This document shows positions 1 through 10,832 of a DNA stretch of 64,000 nt, piece by piece. The notes beneath the pieces were generated by a model. That model searched no databases. It was not told the DNA's origin and worked only from the letters and a program-made list of their open reading frames with translations. Where the stretch lies: the NCBI GenBank assembly GCA_009746045.1, contig RPFO01001304.1:1-64000 (forward strand), given 5' to 3'. The translations under genes and the position numbers were made by a program. The stretch comes from Mesostigma viride. Its lineage: Eukaryota; Streptophyta; Mesostigmatophyceae; Mesostigmatales; Mesostigmataceae. The number at the start of each line of letters is the position of its first letter. Position 1 is the stretch's first letter.

Positions 1-145
1 TCCAAGCACGTGGGGCCTGTCCAAGCACGTGGGGCCTGTCCAAGCACGTGGGGCCTGTCCAAGCACTTGGGGCCTGTCCAAGCCTATGTAGCCTGTCCAA
101 GCACTTGGGGCCTGACCAAGCACTTATGGCCTGTCCAAGCACATG
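1..145. repeat. 19-bp minisatellite, about 7 copies
   Basis: Units of the form ccaagcacgtggggcctgt repeat head to tail from the left edge. The first three are near identical; later ones diverge at the central CACGTG, which becomes CACTTG or CACATG. The array lies upstream of the first visible ERCC8-like exon and is probably intronic. A single related unit appears near 5483 in another intron of the same gene. Confidence 0.9.
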
Positions 146-501
146 TGTCTTGTTCTTGACGCACTAGGGGTGACATGCCCTGGAGGATTGCTGGCTATTC
201 TTCTACTGCAGCAGCCTATACCAACAAGCCTTATCTTGGTGGAAAGCATAAGTTCAAGTATAAAGCATGTCACTCTAACCAACAGTTTTGCAAACCCACA
301 GTTCGGAGCCAGCAAGCCTGCCCTGGCTCACACGACATCTTACTTTCCATGGCCACACGCCTCAATGAGGTGTAAGACCTGCAGGCATGCGGTGTGATGC
401 GCACGTGTGGCGTCCTAAAGCCCTCCCTTATGTGTGCGTCCGCCGTCGTGCTTCTTTCGTTGCGCGTGTATGCTGGTCGTGGGTGTGCGTGGGGTGTACA
501 G

Positions 502-3500
502 GCCACAGGGGTGCCGTGTGGACGCTGCAGTGGGCGCCAGGGACGGAGTGGATGTTGGCCACGGGGTCCAGCGATGGCACGCTGAGGCTGTGGGACATCC
601 GGCGGTGGGTGTTGCGGATTGAGGGTTTAGTTTGTAAGGATTGAGGGTGTAGGGACAGTCATGCGTTGGGTATTGCGGGTGGGAGGAATAGGAAGTAAGG
701 GGGAGTGGGGGCATAGAAGTAAGGGGGGGGGGGAGTTGAGGGGGGGGTTGACACAGGGTGTTGGGTGTTGCGTCTAGGGTGTTGCGTCTAGGGTGTTGCG
801 TCTAGGGATGAGGGTTTACCTGTTGGGTCCAGTGGGTGCACATTAAAGTAGCGGCGGATGACAGTAGAGTTTGATGAAAGTAGCGGCTGTGGCCGATGGA
901 GTCACACAGGTGTGGGTGGGTGGGTGGGTGGGTGGGTGGGTGGGTGGTGGGTGGGTGGGTGGTGGGTGGTGGGTGGGTGGGTGGGTGGGTGGGTGGGTGG
1001 GTGGGTGGGTGGGTGGGTGGGTGGTGGGTGGGTGGGTGGGTGGGTGGGTGGGTGGGTGGTGGGTGGGTGGGTGGGTGGGTGGGTGGGTGGGTGGGTGGGT
1101 GGGGTGGTGGGTGGTGGGTGGGTGGGTGGGTGGGTGGGTGGGTGGGATGCAGGCAGCCGAGATGCAGCCTTTGACATTTGCGCCAGCCATTCACATTTGT
1201 GCAACAGCTGGCCGTGGGGTTGCCGATGCATGGGACGCATGAATGAAGGAATGCATGTTTACATGCTTCCTGCCAGGTGGGTGGGCTCAGCACAACAGGA
1301 GCAGCTAGGAACAGCGGTACACCTTGGGAATGCGTTATGGCAGGTGATGCGCCGGCGCGCTCCGCGTCGAGGCATGGATGCTTTTTTGTGCGGGGCGACA
1401 TGGATTCTGACGGTCTCACACCCGCTGTTGTGCTGTGAGGTGTTGAGGGGTGCTGTATGGTTGGCCTTTCTTTTTGAAAGGCAAGGACCTCTTATAACAG
1501 AGTCAAGCCGCTCTGGTGCAGCAGCGTATGCGATCCGTTATAGCGCCCCCATAGAGTATCAATAATACATTTCTTGTTGTTTGAGCAGCTCTTGTCGTTC
1601 CAATCATTAGGGGGGCGGTTTCCAGCAGCTGCTCATTAGGCCTTACGCCCCCGGACCGCCTCTCACAAGCCCAGGATCCATCGCCAGCCCCACCCCTGAG
1701 GCTGGGTTTTCCCGGCGTTGAATCCATTGTGGCGATAGGCCCTCCACCCTACCGAGGCGTTGGCTTGGACGGAACTGCTTAGCCAAACACCCCGACCAGG
1801 GCTTGTGATTTGGTAGGAAAAGTCTATGGCATAGATATGCCCGCCTTGCAGAACCGAACTCCTTATTGTCTTTCCCATAATGCATAATATAGGATAAAAA
1901 CAAAGGCAATTAAACAGTCAGAATTTCAGCCTCGCCAGGCTACCATTCTTTGCAGAAAAACTGAGCAATGATGAAGAGCGCGCTCCTCCCACCAAGATTT
2001 GCTCCAGCCTCTCATCCTCCCCGAAACTGCTGTCTGGCCACAAGCCGAAAGATCGGGTCTGCTGTCAGGCTCCTGGCAGTTATGGGCTACCTTGGCACCC
2101 CGCGCTAGCCATCTCCAAGCTTAAGGCAGATTCGCCTCCACCTGTGATTCTTTCCACCATAGCCACTGGCCCTGGCCTGTATGGCTCCTTCTCCAACAGT
2201 GTCCGACTAAAAACGCAGCTCCCCCAGTGTCAGGAAGCTGCTGGCCGCACCCAGAGGTAGAGGGGAATCGTCAGTGGGCCCAGCGCCGGAAATCACTTTT
2301 ACTCAAATTGTAGAGCCCCCCAGCCAGCAACCATTACTGCGGCCTGTATTGGTTGGTGGCGAACATAAAGAGTTTTATGCTAGGCCTTTCCACGCCCGAA
2401 GAGGCCGACAGCATCGTCTTACATTCAGCGCAGCCGCCATAGTGGCCAGCCGACCTTGCCAGCAAATGCTGGGATAAAGTTGCGAAGCTGAAAAGAGGCC
2501 TCCCTACGTCCCCTACACCACTCTAAGTACTGACTGCCTATCACAGTTGCGCCACGCGCCCACGCCTGACGGCTGGCGCAGGTACAAGGTCTAGTGACAT
2601 ACGTCAGAAGCTACGTAGGCCTGCACTTTGGAACCACACTCAGCACAAAAAGACCGGCCGGTGCAGTACCCTCGTGCCAAGCGCTAGTATTACGCTACCT
2701 ACGGCAGGTCAGTCCCCTTTGAGCCCATCCACGCGTCATATACAAAATGAGTGAAGCTCAACAAGTACCCTGTACGTACCGGACAGCTGCTGGCGCGCTG
2801 CCTTTGCCCGGTAGTGCCCAAGTGGAAAGTGTAGCAGCTCCCATGGCAGAGCCTCGGGTGGGTGAAGCCCAGTATTTCCCTGGACCCTTTCGCGTTGGCG
2901 GCATGCATCGCAACACGTGGATACCAGGTGGTGGAATCGTCACACGACTGTGTGCCGGCATCCCGTTTCTAAATAACACAAACTGGAGCCTACTCACTGC
3001 CAACTGGCTGGGTGGGCGGGCGGAATGCCTGGTTTGTGTTTGGTTGAATGGCTGGAATGGGTGGAGTGGGTTGGATGTCTGTTACGGAACAACTGGGGGT
3101 CGTGCCGTGCACTTGACACGGAACGGGTGTCGCGCCGATGTGGCCGCAGCTCGGGCGCCTTCCTGGTACTGGACCAGCACAACAAGCAGCCGGTGCAAGG
3201 GCAGGGCAAGTCCCTGCAGGGACGCGCCAGCGTGCACGAGGGCCTGCCCGTGGTGGGCAGCCGGCGCCTGGGCAGGCTGCTGCGGGGCGGATCGGGGGGG
3301 TGCTGCGTGGACCCCTTGCCGCTGGCATCCGCCCCCTCAGGCCGCGGATCCCTCTCGAGCTCAACGCTGGCGCGAGGCAACACCAGGAAGAGAGGCAAGT
3401 GTGTGGATGCGGACAGTGGGTGGGCTGTGGATGGTGGGCTGTGGATGGGGTGGTCAGCAGCCTCTGAGTAGGCCCAAACTGTATCGGTAGGCCTGCTTTG

Positions 3501-6500
3501 ATGTGGTGTTTCCTTGGATGTGGCTGGTTTCTCTCCACGAGCTTTGCAATATCTGGCTGATTGCCAGGCGAGCTTTCTGTTTCAGATGTAGGATAATGCT
3601 TGCCAGCGTGTCTCACCCTAATAGCTGCACCTCTTTCATCACCCTTTGTGTGGATCAAGTGCAGAGTTCAGCTTGTCGAGCTTTCGCAGCCCCATGTTTT
3701 CATGCAGGGTGTTTAACTCTTTTCTCACGCTGGAGCGGAGGGGGGCAGCTGTGTGCCCCTGCTTAGCATATATCGGTCACCTTGGTATTGTAAGCTTGGT
3801 TGTTTGGGGGTAACGCTTAGTACTGAGAGAAAAATTTTATGTCGCCTTTTGTTGAGTGACGGCTGCCTCATGCCATCATGGGCCGAGTGCGTGCGAACCC
3901 CATTGTCCAAATGAACAGCGGGTGTCCGCTCCACTTGGGAACGAGCCTGGAAACTTTGGGGCACAGGGGCCTGGGGATGTTCTTCGCATGCTTTTCTGTG
4001 CATGCTTTTCTTTGCATGTTTTCCTTTGCATGTTTTCCTTCCATCGGCCACTGCCTGCACAGTCACAAAGGTTCCCCAATCCCCATCCACTGGATGACTG
4101 TATGATTACGTGAAGGCTACCATGATTTTCCTTATGGCTAGCATGAGTAACCTGATGGCTGCCATGATACACCTGACTATGATGATTCACCTGACGATTA
4201 TAATGTTTTGCCGTATGCTGCGCCCGCACTCAGGCCCACCGGAGGCCGCGTCGCTGTATGAGGGCCAGCACGCATCCCCCGGCTTGGCGGCACACCCGCA
4301 GGCGCAGGCGCACGACGGCGCGATCACCAGCGTGCAGTGGCTGCCCGACGGCATGCGGCTGCTGAGCCTGGGTGCGTGGGTTCGCTGTGCTCAGGTTTCG
4401 TATGGTGGCTGGGTGCGTGGCTGGCAATGGAGAGGGTCTACGCTCTGGATGTGTGCATGGCTTGCTTCGTACAATCTCTTCACGTTGGCTGTGTGCGTGG
4501 CTCAATTTGTCCAAGCGTTTTCCCATCGGAAGCGCTGTGATTTGCCCTGCACACGTGCGCTTCTGTGGCTGCTTGCTCGCCACGGTGGCTAGTGCACTTA
4601 GTGTTTTGCGTGCTGGACCCAGCACCTCTGCCAATTACCGCGCTGCCTGCTGCGACCTGGTTTCCACCCACATAGCGCACGTGTCGCCAAAAATGTCCAT
4701 CGCAACCCTCAGACCTGGCCAAGAGCCCACCAACAGTCTCATGCGAGACGCACACGCCCCATGCTGCCTGTCACATGCATGCCCTGCCTGCCCCATGCTG
4801 CGTGCCACTGCTCCCCGCAGGTGACGACCGCCAGCTGCGACTGTGGGACGTGCCGTCCAGCCGCAACCTGCTGGTGAACTTTGCGAGGGGCGGCGGGTCG
4901 GCACCCAGGGCCCCGATGTCGAAGGGGATGCAGATGGCGGTGTCGCCCGACGGCGAGCTGGTGTGGGCGCCCAACCGGCATGATGTGGAGGTGGGTTTGA
5001 GGCACAGAAGGCTGCCATAATCGATACGACGTGGAGGTGGGTTTGAAGCATAAAAGGCTGCCATAATCGACACGACGTGGAGGTGGGTTTGAGGCATAGA
5101 AGGCTGCCATAATCGACACGACGTGGAGGTGGGTTTGAGGCATAGAAGGCTGCCATAATCGACACGACGTGGAGGTGGGTTTGAAGCATAAAAGGCTGCC
5201 AAAATTGACACGACGTGGAGAGTGGGTTTGAAAGCACACAAGGTTGCCACAACCACCATGATGTGGAGGTGGGTTTGAAAGCACACAAGGCTGCCAGTGT
5301 CCAGGGTACCAGACCAGGGGGCGCAGGCTTTTGTCCACTTCTTGGATGACCCTGCGTTTTCTGTGCTTCCCGTGGCATCGGCACGGCCATGCATTGATCC
5401 GGTACCCCTCGGTCTGCTCCTGCATTGTGAATGCCCGACTGCGATGCGAGGCATGCCTGGCGTATTTGAGATATGTACCATAGTCCAAGCACATGTAGCC
5501 ACTACTTAGCTTGTCATCACGATGTTAACTTGTGAACTGATTTTGTTGGGCTGTGCTCCTTGGCTTGGTTCCGCCCCTTGGCTTGGTTCCGCCCCTTGGC
5601 TTGGTTCCGCCCCTTGGCTTGGTTGCGCCCCTTGGCTCGGTTCCGCCCCTTGGCTTGGTTCCGCCCCTTGGCTTGGTTGCGCCCCTTGGCTTGGTTGCGC
5701 CCCTTGGCTCGGTTCCGCCCCTTGGCTTGGTTGCGCCCCTTGGCTTGGTTGCGCCCCTTGGCTTGGTTGCGCCCCTTGGCTTGGTTGCGCCCCTTGGCTC
5801 GGTTCCGCCCCTTGGCTTGGTTGCGCCCCGGCTTGATGGCTACTGTACAGGAGTTTGCGGTGCTGACTGGCCAGCGGATCGGGCCACCCCTTCGTGCGCA
5901 CTACGACTTTGTGCACGCGTGTGCTTTCTGCCCCAGCCTGAATGTAAGTGTCGCTTGCCGTGGGAAAAGGCGAAGTTGCGCGCCTGTGGTGCATTGCATG
6001 TGCTGTGCTGGGATGTGGACGCATGCACATAACCAGAGGAGTTTTCAGCCAGAGCCATTCATGTGTTCCGATCTAAGCCAATTGCCGGTTTCTGGCTCGC
6101 CTCTGGACGCATCAGTCTGCGGTGAAGGTTTCAGATTATTTACAAATACACAGGGCTAGTTTGCAAGTATATGTTGCTGGTGCTGTACCCTCAGTAACAG
6201 CTAGGCACTGGGGACCTGATTTGTGTTGCAGGTTGCTCAACTGGCTCTCCTGTTTGCTGCATCTTCCATCACCCTCATGCAGGTTCTGTAATCATTAGAG
6301 TAGCTTCTGTGTGTCACGCTTTTCCGTGGCAGCTCCTTGGGTGTGTTCATGGTCCATCGCCCCACCTTCAATTCTTGGCGTGCAGCCTCAATGCTTGATA
6401 CGCCTGAGCTCTTCCAGACTACTCCCCGTCCCTCTGGCCACAGGCCACATGGCTGCATGCTGTATCTGCCTGGTTGCTTATCTGTCAGTCTGGTTCTCTA

Positions 6501-7173
6501 TATAGCTAGCCTTGCCGCTTGAAGAATAATTACTTTTGATCTCACTCACGATTACTGTTAAGTAGCGCCAGGTCTCCATTGCGTTGGGCATCGCTCATGC
6601 TCTGCACTTCTTGTGGCTTTTGCTGCTTGCAGGAGCTATACAGCGGGGCCACGGATAAGCAGATCCTGGTCTGGCAGGCGCAGGACTTGACGCCCTTTGA
6701 AGAGACAGAAGAGCTACTTCGGTCGCAAGGGCAGGTGCGTGCTGTGAATTTGGGACATGGTAAGCGTTTTGGAAATTCTTTTTATTATTTGAAAATGTGG
6801 TGTTGAAATGCTTGCGTACGTCCCCTTTTGTACAGCCCTAATCGTATGTGAAGGTTGACTCGACTTTTAGCTTTTCTGGTTCATCGCGGATCCCTGACAG
6901 TCAAGGTGACGTGGGGGCAAGTGGGACACTTGTTTTCGTTGTCTTCCCTTAGTGACCTGAGATTGGGTCATGATAGTGGAGCATAGTGGGTGGGAGGCAG
7001 CAAGGCGGTGCCATTACTGCGCAGCTATTGTGCTACGCATCTGCAATCTATCATCGACCTGTTTTTCACCTGCTGCTTCATCCATGGCGATCACTTTTAT
7101 CTGCATCCGTTCTATGCAGGATGGGAGGCTTTTCTATCCTAACGAGGATGCTTGGAGCGATGATGATGGCTAG
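502..7173 (+). CDS. ERCC8: ERCC8/CSA-like WD40 repeat protein, 5'-partial gene (7 exons)
   Basis: In characterised species CSA is the WD40 substrate receptor of the CUL4-DDB1 ubiquitin ligase in transcription-coupled nucleotide excision repair. Exons read from splice signals: 502-604, 3150-~3400, 4234-4371, 4821-4990, 5851-5943, 6633-6734 and 7120-7173. All junctions from 4234 onward agree in phase. Exon 502-604 encodes a WD repeat starting GHRGAVWTLQW and ending in LRLWDIRR, a WDxR (DWD) motif of the DDB1-binding type. Next comes LVLDQHN, equivalent to ITLDQHN in human CSA, then AHDGAITSVQW, then DDRQLRLWDVPSSRNLLVNF (human [20 protein letters not shown]). After these come ELYSGATDKQILVW (human ELYSGSRDCNILAW) and the acidic end NEDAWSDDDG followed by TAG, matching FEDAWSSSDEEG. 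Upstream exons are outside the window. The donor of exon 3150 is uncertain: phase favours 3400. CSA is an assignment from remembered family sequence; the C-terminal match makes it strong. Confidence 0.88.
905..1146. repeat. (GGGT)n / GGTGGGT simple repeat
   Basis: About 240 bp of almost pure GGGT with occasional GGT slips, inside the first visible ERCC8-like intron (605-3149). The plus strand, which is the transcribed RNA sense, carries dozens of G3 runs and could form G-quadruplexes. It gives long spurious ORFs on both strands. The rest of this 2.5-kb intron (about 1150-3149) shows nothing I can assign. Confidence 0.95.
4989..5300 (+). repeat. 46-bp minisatellite carrying copies of a 5' splice site
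   Basis: Six to seven units with period 46 (unit starts at 4991, 5037, 5083 and onward). The array starts exactly at the donor of ERCC8-like exon 4821-4990. The exon ends ...GATGTGGAG followed by GTGGGTTTGA, and each unit ends ...GACGTGGAG followed by GTGGGTTTGA. So the exon end and donor were amplified together into the intron. Confidence 0.9.
5556..5830. repeat. 18-bp minisatellite, about 15 copies
   Basis: Units cccttggcttggttccgc, with cttggctcgg and ttgcgc variants, fill the end of the intron before ERCC8-like exon 5851-5943 and stop about 20 bp before its acceptor. Because 18 is divisible by three, all frames stay open (PLAWFR and similar). These are not genes. Confidence 0.92.
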
Positions 7174-7248
7174 CTGGTGAAAATGTGCTTCCTGATAATA
7201 AGGCATGAAGACGTTTATGACAGTGTCAGGCATGCCGCACGCATCCAT

Positions 7249-7330
7249 TCATTCACTCAGTCAATCAGTCAGTCAGTCAGTCAGTCAGTCAGTCAGTCAG
7301 TCAGTCAGTCAGTCAGTCAGTCAGTCAGTT

Positions 7331-7382
<52 letters not shown>

Positions 7383-7389
7383 GGCCAGC

Positions 7390-7452
<63 letters not shown>

Positions 7453-7760
7453 TCAGTCAGTCAGTTGGTCATTCATTTGTTCGTTCGTTCATTCATTCAT
7501 TCATTCGTTCATTCGTTCGTTCGTTCATTCATTCATTCGTTTGTTCATTCATTCAGTCATTCATTCATTCGTTCGTTCGTTTATTCATTCATTCATTCAT
7601 TCATTCATTCATTCATTCATTCATTCATTCATTCATTCATTCATTCATTCACTCACTCACTCACTCATTCATTCATGCATCCATGCGTTCGTGCATGCAT
7701 GCATTCATGCATTCATTCATTCACTCCATCATTGATAAATTCATTCCTTCAATCAATCAT
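7249..7760. repeat. Compound tetranucleotide tract (CAGT)n-(CAGC)n-(CATT)n
   Basis: Starting about 75 bp after the ERCC8-like stop, about 16 CAGT units give way to about 30 CCAG/CAGC units, back to CAGT, then to about 60 ATTC/GTTC units with drift into CATT, ACTC and ATGC. Graded single-base substitutions between neighbouring blocks suggest replication slippage plus point mutation. It probably lies in or just after the 3' UTR. Confidence 0.95.
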
Positions 7761-8225
7761 TCACGTGCCTCTGTCGAGAGATTCACGGGGTGTACGAGCT
7801 TTGGAGTAGGTGATTTGCATGACCCTGGTAAATGCACAACAATAATGGGGCATGGACCGCTGCCTTCTCTTACATAAGAAAATTACACGAGGACTGCGTC
7901 ACATCAGCATATGTCCCAAGTAAGTCAGTGCGAAGAACATGCACTGAAGGCATGCCACGGAGTACCCGATAAGGTACTTTTCCACGGGGATACTGCACCC
8001 GCAAAGGCAGGTGGCGAGACTCACTTGCCCAGGTCTGGGGGATTCATATATATGTCCTCAGTGGGATGGAAATGGCATGGGATGGATGACTATCTCCGCC
8101 ATCTCGTATTGCCTAGGACCACCTGAGTATGGATTATACATACTAGTCAGATGAGGAGCACCATTGCTCAAGCATCAGGTGTAGGGAATGGAGTTTCGTC
8201 CCCCACATACAGTATGCTCGTTTGA
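7761..8225. other. Intergenic stretch with no recognised feature
   Basis: Between the tetranucleotide tract and the first LINE fragment. Short ORFs only, none recognisable. The text near 8040-8130 (tatatgtcctcagtgggatgg) resembles the LINE 3'-end sequence seen at 32.2 kb, so part of it may be an element edge. Confidence 0.5.
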
Positions 8226-8970
8226 TTACTCTCCTTGCAGTGGGCTCGCGTGCCCACCCCCCTGATTGCTGTCATCCGCAAGCTGTAGTATGAGGGGTCG
8301 ACCACCTCGGTGCGCACTCAACACGGCATTCCCCCGCCATGCCCACTGCAGACAGGCGTCTGGCAAGGCTGTGGCAGTGTCACCGTACCTGTTCATAGTT
8401 ATTATTGTTATTATTACTATTTCTAGTGGATTGCGTTATGCGTCAGCCATGTGCCTGCTTTGCCAGCATCGCTGGCCGCGAACCTGGCCTGGTGATTAAG
8501 AATGAGCCCGGGGAAGGGGGGCCGACAAGCAGAATTGACTTGCTGAACTCATCAGTATCCCGACGATCGACATCACGTTCATTGAGGAGCCAGCGTCTGC
8601 CCAGCTTTGGCTGGACTACCTGGCAATTGAGGCCCGTGCTGTCGGTCTAGAAATCAGCCCTAAAACGGAGGCCATGAACATGTGCTACCCTAGACGGGAC
8701 GGGCTCAAGCCCGGGCAGCCTCCTTGTTTGTCTGTAATATTGAGGCAGATGGCTCGCAAGGATAGGTGGCAAGTAGTGCATGATGAAGGAGACCACCCCT
8801 AAGTCAGTTGGGGCTCCGCGCGTGACCCAGTTCGGCATTCGTTGCGATTCTGGCCGTGGTGACCACAACCCTGTAACTAGGAACTAGACAGCTAGCATAT
8901 TCCATTCCATCCCAGGTTCCCCTCCCACTGAGGACTTATGCTCACGTGACGCAGTCACGTGTACATTCAA
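8226..8970 (+). mobile_element. Degenerate LINE-type non-LTR retrotransposon fragment (RT piece joined to 3' UTR)
   Basis: Translation around 8255-8500 matches the reverse transcriptase of the copy at 15.2 kb (VIRKL..EGSTT.VRTQHG, then CASIAGREPGL). It is frameshifted, and the YADD segment is lost. At about 8670 the sequence jumps to a 3' UTR shared with 20.70-20.95 kb (catgtgctac..., ending ccctgtaactaggaactagaca). It finishes in the common tail ending gctcacgtgacgcagtcacgtg. Non-functional, 5'-truncated and internally deleted. Confidence 0.8.
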
Positions 8971-9091
8971 GGGAACAACCAGCCCAGGCCAGAAATCGGG
9001 AGAATCCAGACCATGGTAGCTTGAGCCGACCTGCCGTTATCTTTTCCGCATTTTCGAGTCGTTCAGGAGGATGAATATGAATGGAGATGGA

Positions 9092-10832
9092 AATTAATTA
9101 ATTAATTAAAATCATAGCTCCGTTGGGAGCATATGTAACACATAGCCCTGAGAAAGGGGCAGCTATGGGTTTGTAATACAATCAGGGCGACAACCTGCAG
9201 GTGGAGGATGTACAACTATCACCTGCTCTGGGTGCACAAGGTGCACCTGCACCGCCATGATGGTTCATGCCTCCTTAACAAGCACAGGCACCCAGGGGGG
9301 GCTTGAGGAGAGGGCCTAGAAGGCCTGCATGACATATGGGGTGGAAGGTATGTGGCTAGGCTATAGCTGGTGTACACATGGCATCTCAGCAGAGAGTTAC
9401 TCCCTGCATAAGCATAGCATGGCTAAATTCTTAATGCATCATCCATGGGAGGTCCCATTGTAGGCAGGGTGTGGCTAAGTACTGAAAGCATCATCCATGG
9501 GGGCCATTATGGGCGCACATGCGCGTGGGCACCATCCGCGCCCTCAAGGAAGCTTTCGAGCAGCACGTGACCCCCCTTGCCGCAGATGTGGCGGCAATTG
9601 GAGGCACGCTGGCTGCTGAGCTCCCCACCATCCCCACCGCCACCGCCACCCTCCTCGCCTCCACCCCCCCCCCCCTCCGCCTCCACCGACTCCATCACCG
9701 CCCAGCTCCGCGACATCGACCAGCGCCTCAAGGATAATGCAATCGCTATCGAGGTCTTGCAGAACACAGCAGGCCTCACCGCCCAGGCAGTGAAGGACAT
9801 TGCCGCCAAGCCAGCCCCGGCTGGCCTGGCCGGCGATGCTCCTCCCATCACGACCTGGGCGGACATGCTTAAGCAACATTATACCACCTCCGCCGTCGCA
9901 GCCCAGCTCCAGCGGCAGACGCTTGACCTCCGCGAGGAGGCCGAGCTCACCAAGCGCAGCCTCAACGCCATACTCAAGAACTTCGACATGGATGAAGGTG
10001 AGAATTCCGAGAAGCTTGCACGTGCGTTTGAGAGCAAAATCCTTGCACGCACGGGCCTTCTTGGTGAGATCAAGCTGACCGCCCACCGCCTCCCCCGCGC
10101 GCGGGGTAAGGCAGGGGCGCCTCCGCTTCTTCTCATCTTTGAGAGCCCAGCGGACAAGATTTCGTTTCTCAGACGCCGCAAGCGGCTCGAGAAGACTCAC
10201 TTCACCGTGGACGACGACTTGACCCTGGCACAGCAACAACGGCGACGGGAGCTATGGCCGACCTACCTCCAGCTCCGGCAGACCAAGGCGGGCCAGCCGG
10301 TGTACTGGAAGGGGGCGGCCATCTACGTCGGCCACAAGCCCTGGCACGCGACCCCCTCGACCACCGCGGCCCCGGCCAGCGACTCCAGCCCCGGCCTAGG
10401 GGAATACAGCACCAGTAGTGTAGAATAGTTAGACAGTGGCCTTGTACATGCCCGCCTACTACAGGCACTATACCAGCTGAGGCCTAGCCTTTTTAGTCAT
10501 GTACATGTGTGCCTATGATGAGCCACCCTCCAGATGATGCCTAGCTTTATGTAATTATGCAGTGCCCATGCAGGGAGTCCCTCCCTGCTGAGAAGCCATG
10601 CCCTAGCTCTCGTATAGCCATGATGATCTTCCCCCACATGGCATGCTCCCCCTTAACTGGGCATAGCGTGATAGACCATGAGGGTGCAGGTGCCCTGGTG
10701 CACCTAGAGCAAGGGTAGCTTACATTCCCACCCTTGCATGAAGTAGCCTAGAATGTATTAAAAGCCATATGCCCCTTCTCAGGGATATGTGCTACATTTA
10801 CTCCCAACGGAGTGATGCTGATAATTAATTAA
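9092..10832 (+). mobile_element. Element with about 400-bp divergent terminal inverted repeats around an ORF1 fragment
   Basis: Left arm 9092-~9490 and right arm ~10440-10832 are imperfect inverted copies. Both start from TTAATTAA. Matching blocks running inward include ctccgttgggag, ccctgagaa(a)ggggca, a GCACCTGCACC block, ctcagcag(a/g)gag and a catcatc(ca)tgg block. The arms enclose the ORF1-like pseudogene 9510-10428. No transposase is visible. It looks like a non-autonomous foldback or TIR element that acquired a retroelement gene fragment; this is inference from the arm alignment made by eye. Confidence 0.6.
9510..10428 (+). pseudogene. L1-ORF1-like protein fragment, frameshifted
   Basis: The reading starts as EAFEQHVTPLAADVAAIGG (near 9546) and shifts frame near a C-run at 9664-9677. 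It then continues from about 9690 as QRLKDNAIAIEVLQNTAGL to YVGHKPW near 10345. It is co-linear with the minus-strand copy at 12647-14008, from that copy's residue about 125 to its end, so the N-terminus is missing here. The middle is predicted coiled coil. The C-terminal block (FTVDDDLTLAQQQRRRELWP, then PVYWKGAAIYV) has the layout of the L1 ORF1p C-terminal domain: a long basic helix and a strand preceded by a 'P-x-Y/W' turn. The family call is by pattern, not by search. Confidence 0.65.

Noticed and set aside
4989-5300. CRISPR-like array of regularly spaced repeats
   Set aside because: The repeats are contiguous with no unique spacers, lie in an intron and belong to a eukaryotic genome. 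The same applies to the 92-, 89-, 23-, 19- and 18-bp arrays.
7205-7735. Ser/Gln- then Ser/His/Phe-rich ORF
   Set aside because: Pure tetranucleotide repeat after the ERCC8-like stop codon; no start context or homology.
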